Source: Streptomyces sp. R33 (lineage in GTDB: Bacteria; Actinomycetota; Actinomycetes; Streptomycetales; Streptomycetaceae). Taken from it: a DNA stretch of 64,000 nt. Position numbers and translations under genes: made by a program. The stretch is taken from positions 372,001 through 436,000 of the forward strand of contig NZ_CP165727.1 of NCBI RefSeq assembly GCF_041200175.1. The letters run 5' to 3'. This document shows positions 33,221 through 42,386 of the stretch, in pieces (within the stretch, counting starts at the first letter, position 1; the number at the start of each line of letters is the position of its first letter). The notes under the pieces were generated by a model that made no database searches, had not been told where the DNA came from, and saw nothing but the letters and a program-made list of their open reading frames with translations.

Positions 33221-33697
33221 CTACCACTGTGCGAAAGGCGTCCTCGTCGCAAGCTCGGGAGCGGCTCGTCGTAGCGCGGCCCCGAAGTCACCGGCCAAGC
33301 CGGTGAGAAGTTCCAGTGCTGCCGTCCGCGACAGGACTTCCATGTCCGGCTCCGGGCGCCATGCGGTGCCCGAGACGCATCGGATCTCCGTGGTGTCGCC
33401 TGCAGGCACGAAAGTCAGGCGTCGCTCGATCCCCTGCCCGTAGAGGTCGATCCCAGCGGAACGGCCCGACTGCAGTTTCTCGATCGCCTCGGGGAGCTGC
33501 TCGATCACCGATGAGAGATCGTACGAAATGTTGACCGGCCATTCCTCTTGGCCGAACCCCGAGACGACGAAGCGTGCATCGGTTTCGGCAAGCAGCTGAC
33601 ATGCATCCATGGTCAGCGACTCGTAGTCGTCCGAGAGCTCGACTTCCACCAGATCGGGCGGCAGTTCCGCCGAGGGGGATGTGAGGGCCATCCTCAT
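33221..33697 (-). CDS. Hypothetical acidic protein (158 aa)
   Basis: Sequence includes PPDLVEVELSDDYESLTMDA, RFVVSGFGQEEWPVNISYDL and RRLTFVPAGDTTEIRCVSGT. Moderately acidic, no signal peptide or membrane segment. Alternating strands and a long helix suggest a compact alpha-beta fold of the kind seen among immunity-like or DUF proteins, but I do not recognise a family. A second ATG two codons on is possible. Codon use is normal for the neighbourhood and the frame is intact amid pseudogenes. Confidence 0.65.
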   Translation of the reverse strand: MRMALTSPSAELPPDLVEVELSDDYESLTMDACQLLAETDARFVVSGFGQEEWPVNISYDLSSVIEQLPEAIEKLQSGRSAGIDLYGQGIERRLTFVPAGDTTEIRCVSGTAWRPEPDMEVLSRTAALELLTGLAGDFGAALRRAAPELATRTPFAQW

Positions 33698-33719
33698 TTA
33701 ACTTCACCGTCATTTCACT

Positions 33720-34198
33720 ATCGGGACTGCTGTCTTATAGGTTCCGTCAGGTTTGGGAACCATGCGGACGTGGGTCGGTTCCACGATCGAACCATCGGTC
33801 CCCTCGCGTTCGTCCTGACCGCCGGGGAGGCCGGGGACAGCCCGCAGTTCATCCACGTGCTCGAGAAGGTGCGGGTCCGTCTGCCGGTCGGCCGTCCCCG
33901 CACCAGGCCCGGCGCCGTCGCCGGCGACAAGGCCTACTCATCTCGCGGCAACCGCTCCTACCTGCGCAGACGCGGAATCCAGGCAGTCATCCCGGAAAAC
34001 GGGACCAGGCTGCCAACCGCAAGAAGAAGGGCGCACGAGGCGGCCGGACCATCAGCCACGACGCCGACCTCTAACAAGCTGAAGGCCTGGCGCGGCATCG
34101 CCACCCGATACGACAAAACCCCAGACAGCTACATCGCCGGCCTCCACCTCCGCGCCGCAATGATCTGGATCGACGACCTGCTCAAGACCACCGAATGA
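33720..34198 (+). pseudogene. IS5-family transposase, 3' part with internal deletion
   Basis: The frame reads IGPLAFVLTAGEAGDSPQFI, then GDKAYSSRGNRSYLRRRGIQ, and ends NKLKAWRGIATRYDKTPDSY and IAGLHLRAAMIWIDDLLKTT. These are the second half of an IS5-type (ISL4/IS1648-like) transposase. The region between 'RKKKG...' and 'NKLKAW', which holds the catalytic Glu, is shortened and garbled (about 34015-34075). The N-terminal half is missing. Inactive. Confidence 0.82.
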
Positions 34199-34555
34199 TC
34201 ACGACATCACACAGGCCCTAGCACCGACGAGGCGCGCCGGGCATTGGCCGAGGGGGTACCCGCCTGCCCGCACTGCCGGTCCGACGCCGCACTCGGCAGG
34301 GAATGACGCGGCCCAGGACACGGCGACCGGCACACTCCACGGCCTGCCCCCAGGGGTTACGGGGCGGTTCGCTGCTGGTCGCAGCGGTGGGCGAAGACAC
34401 GATCGGCGCGGCGGCGATGGTAGACGGCCTCGGGCCGGATGCCTGCAGCAACCGCTGCTTCGCGCACCGCGACCCAGGGGCGTAGGTGCCGAAGAAAGCT
34501 TCCCAGTCATCGGCGCCGGGCGTGGTGTCCGGGGTGCACACCCGCCCCGGCAACC
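34199..34555. other. No supported gene
   Basis: A reverse-strand frame starting PGRVCTPDTTPGADDWEAFF with GTYAPGSRCAKQ looks like a protein N-terminus but quickly loses character. It may be a remnant joined to unrelated DNA. Nothing else is recognisable. Confidence 0.3.
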
Positions 34556-35041
34556 TCCCGGCAGATCGTGGTCACCGAAGACACCGACGGCGACGGCTTC
34601 GCCGACATGGTCGCCCTCAACCCAGACGGCCTTTGGGTCTTCTCCCGATACACCGGAGCCGGCTTCACCAAACAGAAGAAGATGGCCGGCGCAGTCTTGA
34701 ACCCCCGCGACGTGATCTTCCGCGACGACACCAACACAAGCCACGGCCTTCTCCTGCGCAAGGGCAAGGCAGCCGCGAACGGCGGAGTCGACCTCGCCTC
34801 CCTGTCCGCCGCCGCGGACTCCGAAGGCGGACAGGACTACACCTACGCCACGACCGGCTGGGGCCGCACCACCATCCCCATGCTCCTCAGCACACCCGAC
34901 ACCAACGGCGACGGCATCCCCGACATCCGGGCCGTGGACACCCTCGGCAACCAGTGGCTCTTCCAAGGAGGAACCACCACGCTCGGCGGCGCATCCGGCC
35001 GGGACGAGGACGGCTGGAACAAGTTCCTCACCATCGGGTGA
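34556..35041 (+). pseudogene. C-terminal remnant of an FG-GAP/VCBS-repeat secreted protein
   Basis: The frame holds two calcium-type repeats: TDGDGFADMVALNPDGLWVF (followed by SRYTGAGFTKQ) and TNGDGIPDIRAVDTLGNQWL (followed by FQGG). Each carries the D.(N/D)GDG..D loop of beta-propeller repeats in Streptomyces secreted proteins. It ends in a proper stop at 35041, but no start, signal peptide or N-terminal domain exists upstream. The join is near 34556. Confidence 0.75.
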
Positions 35042-35251
35042 CCCCACCCGACGGCACAACAGGACACCCCACGACGGCGCCGGCCGGGACAGAGCTCCCC
35101 GCCGGGCGCCGCCGCATCCGGACGGCTCCCGCTGCCTGGCGGCCGGCTGAGTGACCGCCGTCGCTGCCGGCGTGTGCACTGTCAGGGGAGCGATCATGGC
35201 GTCAGCGCGGCGCACGGCAGACACCGCCTGACCCGGCTACCGTGAACCAGC

Positions 35252-37050
35252 GTGGAGGCATTCTTCCAACGGCCCGAACTCGTCGAACTCCTGCACCTCC
35301 TCGACAACCCGGACCCGGACCGCCGCGGCGTCCTGCTTCTCGGAGACCCGGGGGTCGGCAAGTCCGTGCTGCTCCAGCAGCTCGAAGCCGCATTGGACAG
35401 CCGGCTCCGAGTGGCCTACCTGGTCAGTCTGCGAGACGTCGATGTGTACGATCTCCCAGCCCGGGTCATGAGCGAGATGATGCACGCAACGAGGAACCCC
35501 TATGACGTCCACGTGACGCTCCTCCGGGAATCCGGAGGCGGCTCGCTCCAGCAGACCACAGCGACACTGAACCAGATCGCCGAGATGCTGAACCTGCCCG
35601 TGCTGCTGTTCGACGGCCTCGACGAGTCGGGCTATCCACAACGGACGGCCGCCGCCATCGAGGAGCTCAGCCAAGGCCTACACGGCTGGAAGCTCGTCCT
35701 GGCATCGCGCCTGACCGACATCGAAGTACGCCGATTCCACGACTGGGACGTACTTCGTCTCGGGCCCCTCAGCGAGGAGGACATGGTCGCCCTGCTGCGG
35801 CAGTCCGCTCCGTTCCTCCGCGAGGACGTCGTACGCGACATCGTCAAGCGGGCGGAGGGAAATCCACTCCTCGCGCGCCTGGACTCGGCCCAGGCCACGC
35901 AGCACGGCGAAACAGCAGGGGTGGAGTCCGCGAACAGTCTCGAGGACCTCGCCGAAGCGCGGATCGATGCCGCCCTCAGCTCTTCCCCGGACCGGGCCCT
36001 GGCCGGTTTGGTCCTGGAAGAGCTCGCGCTCGCTGGCGGCCAGGACTGGATTCCCATGCTGGCCGGGAAACTACGGATCGCAGAAAACGAAGTCCGGACG
36101 GCACTGGACCACCCGTCGGTGGCCAGCCTGCTCACCGTCGACGAGCAGGCCGGGACCGTGGCGTTCGCCCATGCCTCTATCCAAGAAGCCGTGCTGTCCC
36201 AGCAGGTCTTCGTACGGCCATTCCAGCTGGCCGAGCTTAGATTCGGAGCCGAGGAGGCCGAACGGGACGACCTACTCGACGAGAGTTACGTCGGACGGCA
36301 CAGCCTGGAGCGGATCCTCGTCCACGAGCGGACCATCGTCATCGGCGACCGCGGCTCGGGCAAGAGCGCCATCTTCCGCAAGCTTGCGGAAGAGCAATCC
36401 ATCGAGGCCCTCCCTGTAGACGACGTCACCGACCTGCTGCACCGCATCGTCGACAAGGACACCCCTCCAGACGCCGACGCACTGCGCGCAGCCTGGCTCG
36501 TGGCCATTGCAGCCACGGCGGCTTCGGCCATCCCCGCAAAAGCACCGAACGCGCTGCGCCGCAACGCCTCGGGGCTGCGGGCCGCACTCGGCCTGCCCAC
36601 CGAACCACCCGGCCTCACCCGGCAGACCATGCACCTGCTCGCCCGCCTTCTGGGCGGTACGACGCTGAAGTTCGGGGTAGGGCCTGTCGACTTCGAGGCC
36701 AAGCTTCCTGTCGGCGCCCGACCCAACAGCGGCTTCCTCGACGTCGACTCACTGCTGCAGGAGACGGACGCCCTGCTCGAACAGACCGACCGGCACGTCG
36801 TGGTCCTCCTCGACCGGATCGACGAGGCGTTCAAGTACGACCGGGGCCGACAGGAGGCCCTGGTCCAGGCACTGCTGCAAGCCGAGGCCCGGGTGATCCA
36901 GCTGGCCCGTATCACGCTCGTCGTGTTCTTGCGGACGGACCTGTTCGAGCTGTACGACATCCAGGAGAAGAACAAGTTGGTCTCCCGCTCCCTCGTGCTC
37001 GAATGGTCGGAAGAAGACTGGCTGCAAGTACTGATCCGCAGGGTGGGGCC
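35252..37050 (+). pseudogene. Two-P-loop STAND/AAA-type ATPase, 5' part (gene split by IS3)
   Basis: Residues about 1-600 of a 783-residue protein. Module 1 has Walker A GVLLLGDPGVGKSVLLQQLE and Walker B PVLLFDGLDESGYP (NACHT/STAND-like). Module 2, about residues 345-600, has Walker A TIVIGDRGSGKSAIFRKLAE and Walker B VVVLLDRIDEAFKYDRGRQE, then FLRTDLFELYDIQEKNKLVS and LEWSEEDWLQVLIRRV. Module 2 resembles the 'P-loop ATPase, Sll1717 family'. The start is a GTG with a weak ribosome-binding site and a stop ten bases upstream, so the true N-terminus may also be lost. The insertion follows codon 599. Confidence 0.85.
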
Positions 37051-37073
37051 TTGACCCCGGATTTTGAACACGT

Positions 37074-37976
37074 CTATGCGGCTTGGGCCAGGGTAGTTGC
37101 TGCTGGTCGGAGGGTGTTCTCGTAGGCGATCGGAGACCGCTGACCGAGGCGGGAGTGCCGGCGCCGGGTGTTGTAACGGGTCAGCCAGCGGAAGGCGTCG
37201 AGCCTGGCCTCACGCTCGCTCGACCAGGCCTTCCGGCCTTTGAGCGTCTCCCTCTTGAAGGCGGCGTTGAAGCTTTCCGCGGCGGCGTTGTCCGCGCTGG
37301 ACCCGATCGCGCCCATGCTCTGCAGGACCCCTGCTGACCTGCAGGCTTCAGCGAAGGCCCTACTCGTATATTGCGAGCCGTGATCGGTGTGCATGATCGC
37401 TCCAGCCAGGCTCCCGCGGGTTCGCTCGGCGGCCGCCAGGGCATCGGTGACGAGCTCGGCTCGCATGTGATCGGCGATCACCCACCCGGCCAGCCGGCGT
37501 GAGGCGAGGTCGATGACGGTCGCGAGGTAGAGCGGCTTCGCGCCACTGACCGGCAGATACGTGATGTCTCCTACGTACTTCGTGTTCACTACGACCGCGG
37601 TGAAGTCACGGCCGATCAGATCCGGCGCCTTCGCCGCGGCCTGGTCCGCGACGGTGGTCTGGTGCCGGCGGCGCAGACGGACCCCCTCAAGTCCGATGGT
37701 CCGCATGATCCTCGCGACGCGCTTGTGGTTGACCGCCGGGCCGCCCTCGTCACGGAGTTCGGCAGTGATTCTGGGGGCTCCGTAGGTGCCGTCGGAGTCC
37801 TGGTGAACCTTGCGTATCCGAGCCGCGAGCCCGGCCTCGACGTTCTGCCGGGCCGCCCTCGCGGCCGCGGTGCGGCGCCAGTAGTAGAAGCTCGAGCGGG
37901 AGAGGCCGAGGATGTCGCAGAGCCGCTTCACGCCGTGACGGCGCTGGTGATCTTCAACGAACTGGCAGCGGTTCAC
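37074..37976 (-). CDS. IS3 family transposase OrfB
   Basis: A 300-residue integrase-core protein: HTH-like start (VKRLCDILGLSRSSFYYWRR), then the catalytic Asp in YVGDITYLPVSGAKPLYLAT, the second Asp in IMHTDHGSQYTSRAFAEACR and the Glu in SADNAAAESFNAAFKRETLK. Its start overlaps the orfA stop by four bases, the usual set-up for a -1 frameshift making OrfAB. All catalytic positions are intact. Confidence 0.95.
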   Translation of the reverse strand: MNRCQFVEDHQRRHGVKRLCDILGLSRSSFYYWRRTAAARAARQNVEAGLAARIRKVHQDSDGTYGAPRITAELRDEGGPAVNHKRVARIMRTIGLEGVRLRRRHQTTVADQAAAKAPDLIGRDFTAVVVNTKYVGDITYLPVSGAKPLYLATVIDLASRRLAGWVIADHMRAELVTDALAAAERTRGSLAGAIMHTDHGSQYTSRAFAEACRSAGVLQSMGAIGSSADNAAAESFNAAFKRETLKGRKAWSSEREARLDAFRWLTRYNTRRRHSRLGQRSPIAYENTLRPAATTLAQAA

Positions 37977-38278
37977 CAGCGCGTCTCCGTCGCGAAATAC
38001 CGGGCCGCCTTGCGGAGAATGTCGCGCTCTTCCTCCAGCTCACGGATCCTCTTGCGTGCCGCGGCCAGCTCCGCCTGAACGTCGTCACCGCCATCCCGGG
38101 CAGCGGCCGGCGGTGCGGAATGGGCGCCGGGCCGGCGCCCGTCGGCGGCCCGGATCCAGTTTCGCAGTGTCTCGGTGTTCACCCCGAGATCAGCCGCGAC
38201 CGACTTGATCGTCGCTCCCGGCCTCGACCGGTACAACGCGACCGCGTCCGCCTTGAACTCGGCGGGATAGTGCTTCAT
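37973..38278 (-). CDS. IS3 family transposase OrfA
   Basis: A 101-residue protein: MKHYPAEFKADAVALYRSRP and IKSVAADLGVNTETLRNWIR form the DNA-binding HTH, and RKRIRELEEERDILRKAARY is the leucine-zipper segment. The ATG at 38278 gives the normal OrfA length. The frame is open further upstream to 38335. Confidence 0.93.
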   Translation of the reverse strand: MKHYPAEFKADAVALYRSRPGATIKSVAADLGVNTETLRNWIRAADGRRPGAHSAPPAAARDGGDDVQAELAAARKRIRELEEERDILRKAARYFATETRW

Positions 38279-38352
38279 CCCCACGGGGACTCCGTTCTCC
38301 TGGACCATCAAGATCCAAGTGTCTCCGGTGTCCAAAACCCGGGGTCAAGGCC

Positions 38353-38905
38353 CGTGTTCGCCAACGAACCATTCGACCGGCTTGCACGACGGCTGCGCGT
38401 CACCGATGACAACATCGAGCTGCGCGCCGCGCTTGAGGTGCTGTTCCCGCCCGAGATCGAAGGTCAGCCCGTCGACCGCTGGCTCGTGGACTCGCTGCGG
38501 AACGGCAACGGTGACATCTCCCCACGCCTGGCCGTGCTGCTCCTGCACCTGGCTCGGGACCACTCGCCGCGACCCGACGCCCCCGTCACCGCACTCCCGC
38601 TGTTTACCGCCGATACGGTGCAGCGCGCCATGACGAAACTGTCCGACCTGAGCTTCTACGAGGTGGCGAACGACTTCAAGGTCGCGCAGACCTTCGTATT
38701 GAACTGCCGGGCCGGCAAACTCACGAACTTCACCCTGTCCGAAGTGCAGCAGCTGTTCGAGGGCACGGAAGGCAAGATCGGTGACCAAGTCCGCCTCCTG
38801 GAGCGCCTGGGCTTCCTTGAGCGCGTGGTGGAGCAGCGCGGCACGCAGACCAGGTCGACGTTTCGGATTCCGCGGCTCTACACCCGATGCTGGGACTACG
38901 CCTGA
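38353..38905 (+). pseudogene. Two-P-loop ATPase, 3' part after the IS3 insertion
   Basis: Continues the 35252 gene: VFANEPFDRLARRLRVTDDN, then ALEVLFPPEIEGQPVDRWLV and LAVLLLHLARDHSPRPDAPV. The end is a winged-helix-like domain (GKIGDQVRLLERLGFLERVV). Joined to the first part across the GGCC duplication, it gives RRVGPVFANEPF without a shift and a total of 784 codons including stop. As it stands it has no start of its own. Confidence 0.85.
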
Positions 38906-39059
38906 TACGTGGCAGGGCCAGCTTCCGGCTGCGGAACGAACACTGATGCGGATCTCGCTCGACCAGCATCATCAAAGGCTCGATTCCCGGGCCCTCACGG
39001 AGGTCCGCGCCACCGCAACCCCCGCTGCACTGCACCGTCGCGAACGGAGCGGGCAAGTC

Positions 39060-39172
39060 TCCACAGGCCCCGCCAGGACCCGGTCCATCCTGAGCCCGGC
39101 GCCCCGTCTCGCGGCAGAGCCCAAGGCACCCCGGCCGGGCTCTGTCATGCCCTGCAGTCAGATGTGGGCTGC
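39060..39172 (+). repeat. Degenerate partial copy of the 22198-22476 unit
   Basis: ccaggacccggtccatcc, gagcccgg and gccccg at 39070-39105 match 22270-22308, and aaggcaccccggccgggctctgtca with ccctgcag at 39123-39158 match 22432-22472. The roughly 110 bases between are deleted. So a second copy of the small hydrophilic gene and its terminator existed here and decayed. Confidence 0.7.
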
Positions 39173-39253
39173 GCACCGGTGAGAGGGCGAACGGGATGAC
39201 GCGGAGGCCGACGGTCCCGGGCACCCTGCGGTACGCCTCGGCTACCGCTGGCC

Positions 39254-39362
39254 TCACCCGGGGCGCCGTCGGCGAGGTCCGCGCCGGGACCGGATCGGCG
39301 GGATGACCCGCACGAGCGGCTCCAAACCGAGGCTGTCGTGCATGTTCTCGCCCGAGATACCG
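39254..39362 (-). pseudogene. IS5-family transposase fragment
   Basis: Leftward codons read ISGENMHDSLGLEPLVRVIP then PIRSRRGPRRRRPG, nearly identical to the internal ISGANMHDSLGLEPLVRGIP segment of the complete IS5 element at 45675-46532. Only about 36 codons are left. Confidence 0.85.
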
Positions 39363-39674
39363 AGGTCTCCGGTTCGGTGTGGCTTCCTCTCGTGGGCCCG
39401 GTCGCCACTCATGCCCGGAATCTCGTGGCGGTCTGGGTCGCGGACAAGCGCCCGGCCGCAACGCTGCACCAAGAGGCAGACGAGTCAAGGTCCTTCGGGG
39501 CCTGAGCCGCCCGATCAAGGGGTCGTTCTCGTGTCGGTCCCTTCGGCTTCCATGAAGGTGACCCAGTGATGCGGGTGGTGCGTATGCGGGGGCATCCGGA
39601 GACTGGGCTTCCGCCGCCGGGTCAGCCGTTGACGTGGAGCGGGAGAGGCGCTGCGTGCGATGAGCTGGACCGGG

Positions 39675-40580
39675 TCAGCCTGTCAGTCGGGCGAGCGCCA
39701 GGGCGTGAGCGCGGTCGAGGGAGTCGGCGGCAGCGCAAGGGACGTCCGGCTGCACACCGGTGCCCTCCCAGTTCGTGCCGGAGACGGGGTTGACGGCACG
39801 GCCAAAGGGGACGGTGACCTCCAGGTGGGGGTGCACGGTCCAGCCCTGGCACGGGTGTGCGCCGCCGCGCGTGGGCTCGCCGACGACTACGGCGCGGCCG
39901 AGCTGCTGGAGGTTGTACGCCAGCTCCTCGGCGGCGGAGAACGTGCTGTCGCTGGAGAGCACGTACAACGGCTTGCTGCCGCCGAAGCGCGCGCCGGGAA
40001 CGTGCGGCAGGCTCCAGGACTGCTCGATGCGCTCGCCGCCGCGCCAGTGCATCGTGTTGAGGTGGGTGCGCTCGTCGAGCAGGTAGCTGCAGACGAAGGC
40101 GACCGTGTCCGGGTCGCCGCCCCGGTTGGCGCGAAGGTCCACGATCAGCGCCTGGGCGCGGGAGGCCAGGGTGAGCGCGGCGCTCAGTGGTTCGGCGGCC
40201 CACTCCAGCGGGAACAGCATCGGTGCCAGCTCCAGCACGGCGACCCCGCCGTCGAGCAACTGCATCCGGGGCGCGCCGCCCAGCGAGGTGTCGAAGTCCC
40301 GGCGCATGGCGTCCAGGGTGGCTGCCCCCTGCTTCGGGGGCACCGGGGCGGCGTGGTGCTTCAGTCTCAGGTGTCGGTCGCCATTGACGGACTGCAGGTC
40401 CGCGGTGACCAGCCGGGCGAGTTCCTCGGCGTCGTTGACGTCGTAGGCGCCCTCGGTGAGGCGTCGCTGGAGCAGGCCTGCGAGTTGCTCGGCTATATCG
40501 GGGAACACGTAGTGCTCGGTCAGCAGTCGGACTGTCTCGTCGATAACAGGGGCCGTGAGAAGCTTCGTTGGAGTCGTCAT
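39675..40580 (-). CDS. S41 family peptidase (tail-specific protease-like)
   Basis: A 301-residue protein without a signal peptide. N-terminal helical part (VIDETVRLLTEHYVFPDIAE), then the core: QALIVDLRANRGGDPDTVAF and the catalytic-serine region KPLYVLSSDSTFSAAEELAY, followed by AVVVGEPTRGGAHP. The DLR.N.GG and S.T.SAAE motifs define S41 (IRBP/CTP-type) serine peptidases. No PDZ domain is seen. It is divergent from an ArsR-like gene only 57 bases away, so that regulator probably controls it. Physiological substrate unknown. Confidence 0.9.
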   Translation of the reverse strand: MTTPTKLLTAPVIDETVRLLTEHYVFPDIAEQLAGLLQRRLTEGAYDVNDAEELARLVTADLQSVNGDRHLRLKHHAAPVPPKQGAATLDAMRRDFDTSLGGAPRMQLLDGGVAVLELAPMLFPLEWAAEPLSAALTLASRAQALIVDLRANRGGDPDTVAFVCSYLLDERTHLNTMHWRGGERIEQSWSLPHVPGARFGGSKPLYVLSSDSTFSAAEELAYNLQQLGRAVVVGEPTRGGAHPCQGWTVHPHLEVTVPFGRAVNPVSGTNWEGTGVQPDVPCAAADSLDRAHALALARLTG

Positions 40581-40637
40581 GGCAGGGAGTAGAGCACGGC
40601 CCTTGCCAAAGCGTCAAAGAGTTTAGACACTTTGTGT
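40581..40637. promoter_or_regulatory. Shared promoter/operator between S41 peptidase and ArsR-like regulator
   Basis: The 57-base divergent gap contains CAAAGAGTTTAGACACTTTG (40614-40633), an inverted repeat with arms CAAAG and CTTTG. It lies against the regulator's start, a plausible dimeric operator. AT-richer than its surroundings. Confidence 0.55.
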
Positions 40638-41171
40638 ATGCGTGATCAGCCTCTCCACCTGCCGCCTCCTGAGGACGTCCTGGAGATCGGTGCGCCTGAG
40701 CAGTTCGCGGCGCTCGCCCACCCGTTGCGTCAGCGGTTGCTCTTCGCCCTGGGCCACCGGCCCGCCACCACCAGCCAGCTTGCGGTGCAGCTCGACGCGC
40801 AGAAGGGCAACGTGGCCCACCACCTCAAAGTGCTCCGCGATGCCGGGCTGATCCACATCGCCGCGACCCGCCAGGTCCGCGGCGGCACAGAGCAGTACTA
40901 CCAGCGCACGGCCCGCCGCATGGTCGTCGCCGAACCACAAGCGGCAGGCACCGCGGCGATGCTCGCAGCGTTCGCCCAGGAGCTGGACCTCTCACCCGCC
41001 GAGACCCACCTGACGCTGCGCCACCTGCGCCTCAGCCCCGCGAAAGCGAGGGAACTCGGTGAGACCCTCGCCCAACTGGTCGACGAGGCCGAGGAAGACG
41101 CGCAGGACCAGCCCCTGCACGGCGTGTTGGTGGCGCTCTATCAGCAGGCCCTGCCGACCGATGGACTGTAA
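40638..41171 (+). CDS. ArsR-type winged-helix transcriptional regulator
   Basis: A 177-residue protein. HTH region FAALAHPLRQRLLFALGHRP, then QLAVQLDAQKGNVAHHLKVL and RDAGLIHIAATRQVRGGTEQ, followed by YYQRTARRM, a typical ArsR/HTH_20 winged helix. The C-terminal helical half (LDLSPAETHLTLRHLRLSPA) may bind an effector. No cysteine pair for metal sensing is visible. Start at ATG 40638 in preference to an upstream TTG. Divergent to the S41 peptidase. Confidence 0.9.
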   Translation: MRDQPLHLPPPEDVLEIGAPEQFAALAHPLRQRLLFALGHRPATTSQLAVQLDAQKGNVAHHLKVLRDAGLIHIAATRQVRGGTEQYYQRTARRMVVAEPQAAGTAAMLAAFAQELDLSPAETHLTLRHLRLSPAKARELGETLAQLVDEAEEDAQDQPLHGVLVALYQQALPTDGL

Positions 41172-41210
41172 ATCGTTCGGTGCAACTCCCGATCATGGAG
41201 GATGCATCGA

Positions 41211-41981
41211 TGACCAGTGAGAACGTGACCGAGGCCGAGATCGGCGAGACGGCCTAGCCTCGGCCGGCGAGCGTGGTGGATGACCGGTTGATCCCTGAGT
41301 TGGTCTCCGGACACAGGCAGAGGGCCTGCAGCTGACCGGCGAGGGCGGACTGCTCCAGCAGCTGACGAAGCGGCTGCTGGAGTCCGCCCTGGAGGGTGGA
41401 GCTCAGCAACCATCTCGGCTATGACAAGCACGATCCTGCCAAGGGTCTGACACACCGGTGACGTTCAGGCCCACCTCGCGGAGGTCCATGGCGCCGAGGT
41501 CTCCCGCCAGACGATCTCCACGATCACCGACAAGGTGCTCTAGAGCAGGGTCGAGTGACAGAACCGGCCGCTGGACGGGGTCTGTCCGGTGGTCTTCATC
41601 GACACCATCCACGTAAAGATCCGCGACGTTGCCGTCGCCAACCGGCCCATTTGCCTCGCTCTGGCCGTCACTGTCGAGGGCGGCGCGAGATCCTCGGGCG
41701 GTGGGCCGGCGACGGCGGCGAGGGCGCAAAGCACTGGATGCACATCCTCACCGAGATCAAGAACCGCGGCGTGAACGACGTCCTGGTGCTTGTCTGCGAC
41801 GGTCTGAAAGGCGTGCCCGAGGCGGTCGAGACCGTCTGGCCGAAGACGATCGTGCACACCTGCGTGATCCACCTGCTGCGGAACTCCTTCCGCTCTGCCG
41901 CCCGCCAGGACTGGGGCAAGACCGCCAAGCTCCGCAAGCCCATCTCCACGGTGCCGACCGAGGAGGCCGCGCTCTGGTGGT
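41211..41981 (+). pseudogene. Decayed IS256-family transposase
   Basis: Fragments in several frames: MTSENVTEAEIGETA at the start, LQQLTKRLLESALEGG, and DVQAHLAEVHGAEVSRQTIS with TITDKVL. The best piece is WMHILTEIKNRGVNDVLVLV followed by CDGLKGVPEAVETVWPKTIV and HTCVIHLLRNSFRSAARQDW. Multiple stops, frameshifts and a large deletion. It then breaks off at 41981. Related to but distinct from the intact IS256 at 16093. Confidence 0.88.
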
Positions 41982-42386
41982 GACCACCGCCTCCGGGCCC
42001 GCGCCGGACCGTACGGAATGCGGTTCGGCCCTACCAGCGGTGCGGGGAGAGCCGGCGGGCGTCGACGGTACGGGGCTCACCCGCGGGGACCCGTACCGGG
42101 TGTCGGTGAGGCGCTGGCTGGGCCTGACGGTATCGGCGTGCGCCGGGTGGCTGCGTCGGTGAGTACCGAGAGCGAACGGCGGGGTTCCTGGCATCGGTTC
42201 GCCGTCGAGAGCCCCAGAGACGTCGATGAGAAGTAGCAGTTTCTGGGAGCGCTGAGTCCGGTCGCGATGGCGTTTCCCGCTGGGTGGTGCAGGCCGTGAA
42301 GACGTACGCAGCAGGTCATGAATCGGCGAGCACCGTATCGCCAAATCCGATCGACACCCTGATCGTGATGGCGTTAGCTGGCCGGC
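41982..42386. other. No supported gene
   Basis: Between the IS256 remnant and the GNAT gene. Short frames such as one ending VSTESERRGSWHRFAVESPR near 42230 have no start signal or recognisable family. Contains the promoter for the GNAT gene by position. Confidence 0.4.

Larger units (their letters stand above)
37051..38348 (-). mobile_element. IS3-family insertion sequence with 4-bp target duplication
   Basis: Terminal repeats TTGACCCCGGATTTTGAACAC (left, 37051 inward) and TTGACCCCGGGTTTTGGACAC (right, read in complement from 38348) differ at two positions. GGCC directly flanks both ends (37047-37050 and 38349-38352). Contains the overlapping orfA and orfB pair. Removing the element and one GGCC restores the ATPase reading frame exactly. 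Confidence 0.95.
38906..39674. other. Remnant-rich stretch without an intact gene
   Basis: Contains the degenerate repeat at 39060-39172 and an IS5 fragment at 39254-39362. The rest has no supported frame. The bases before the S41 gene's stop look non-coding. Confidence 0.45.

Noticed and set aside
34199..35224. A 341-codon reverse frame opposite the FG-GAP remnant
   Set aside because: The forward frame shows two clear DxDGDG repeats. The reverse one is Val/Gly/Arg filler.
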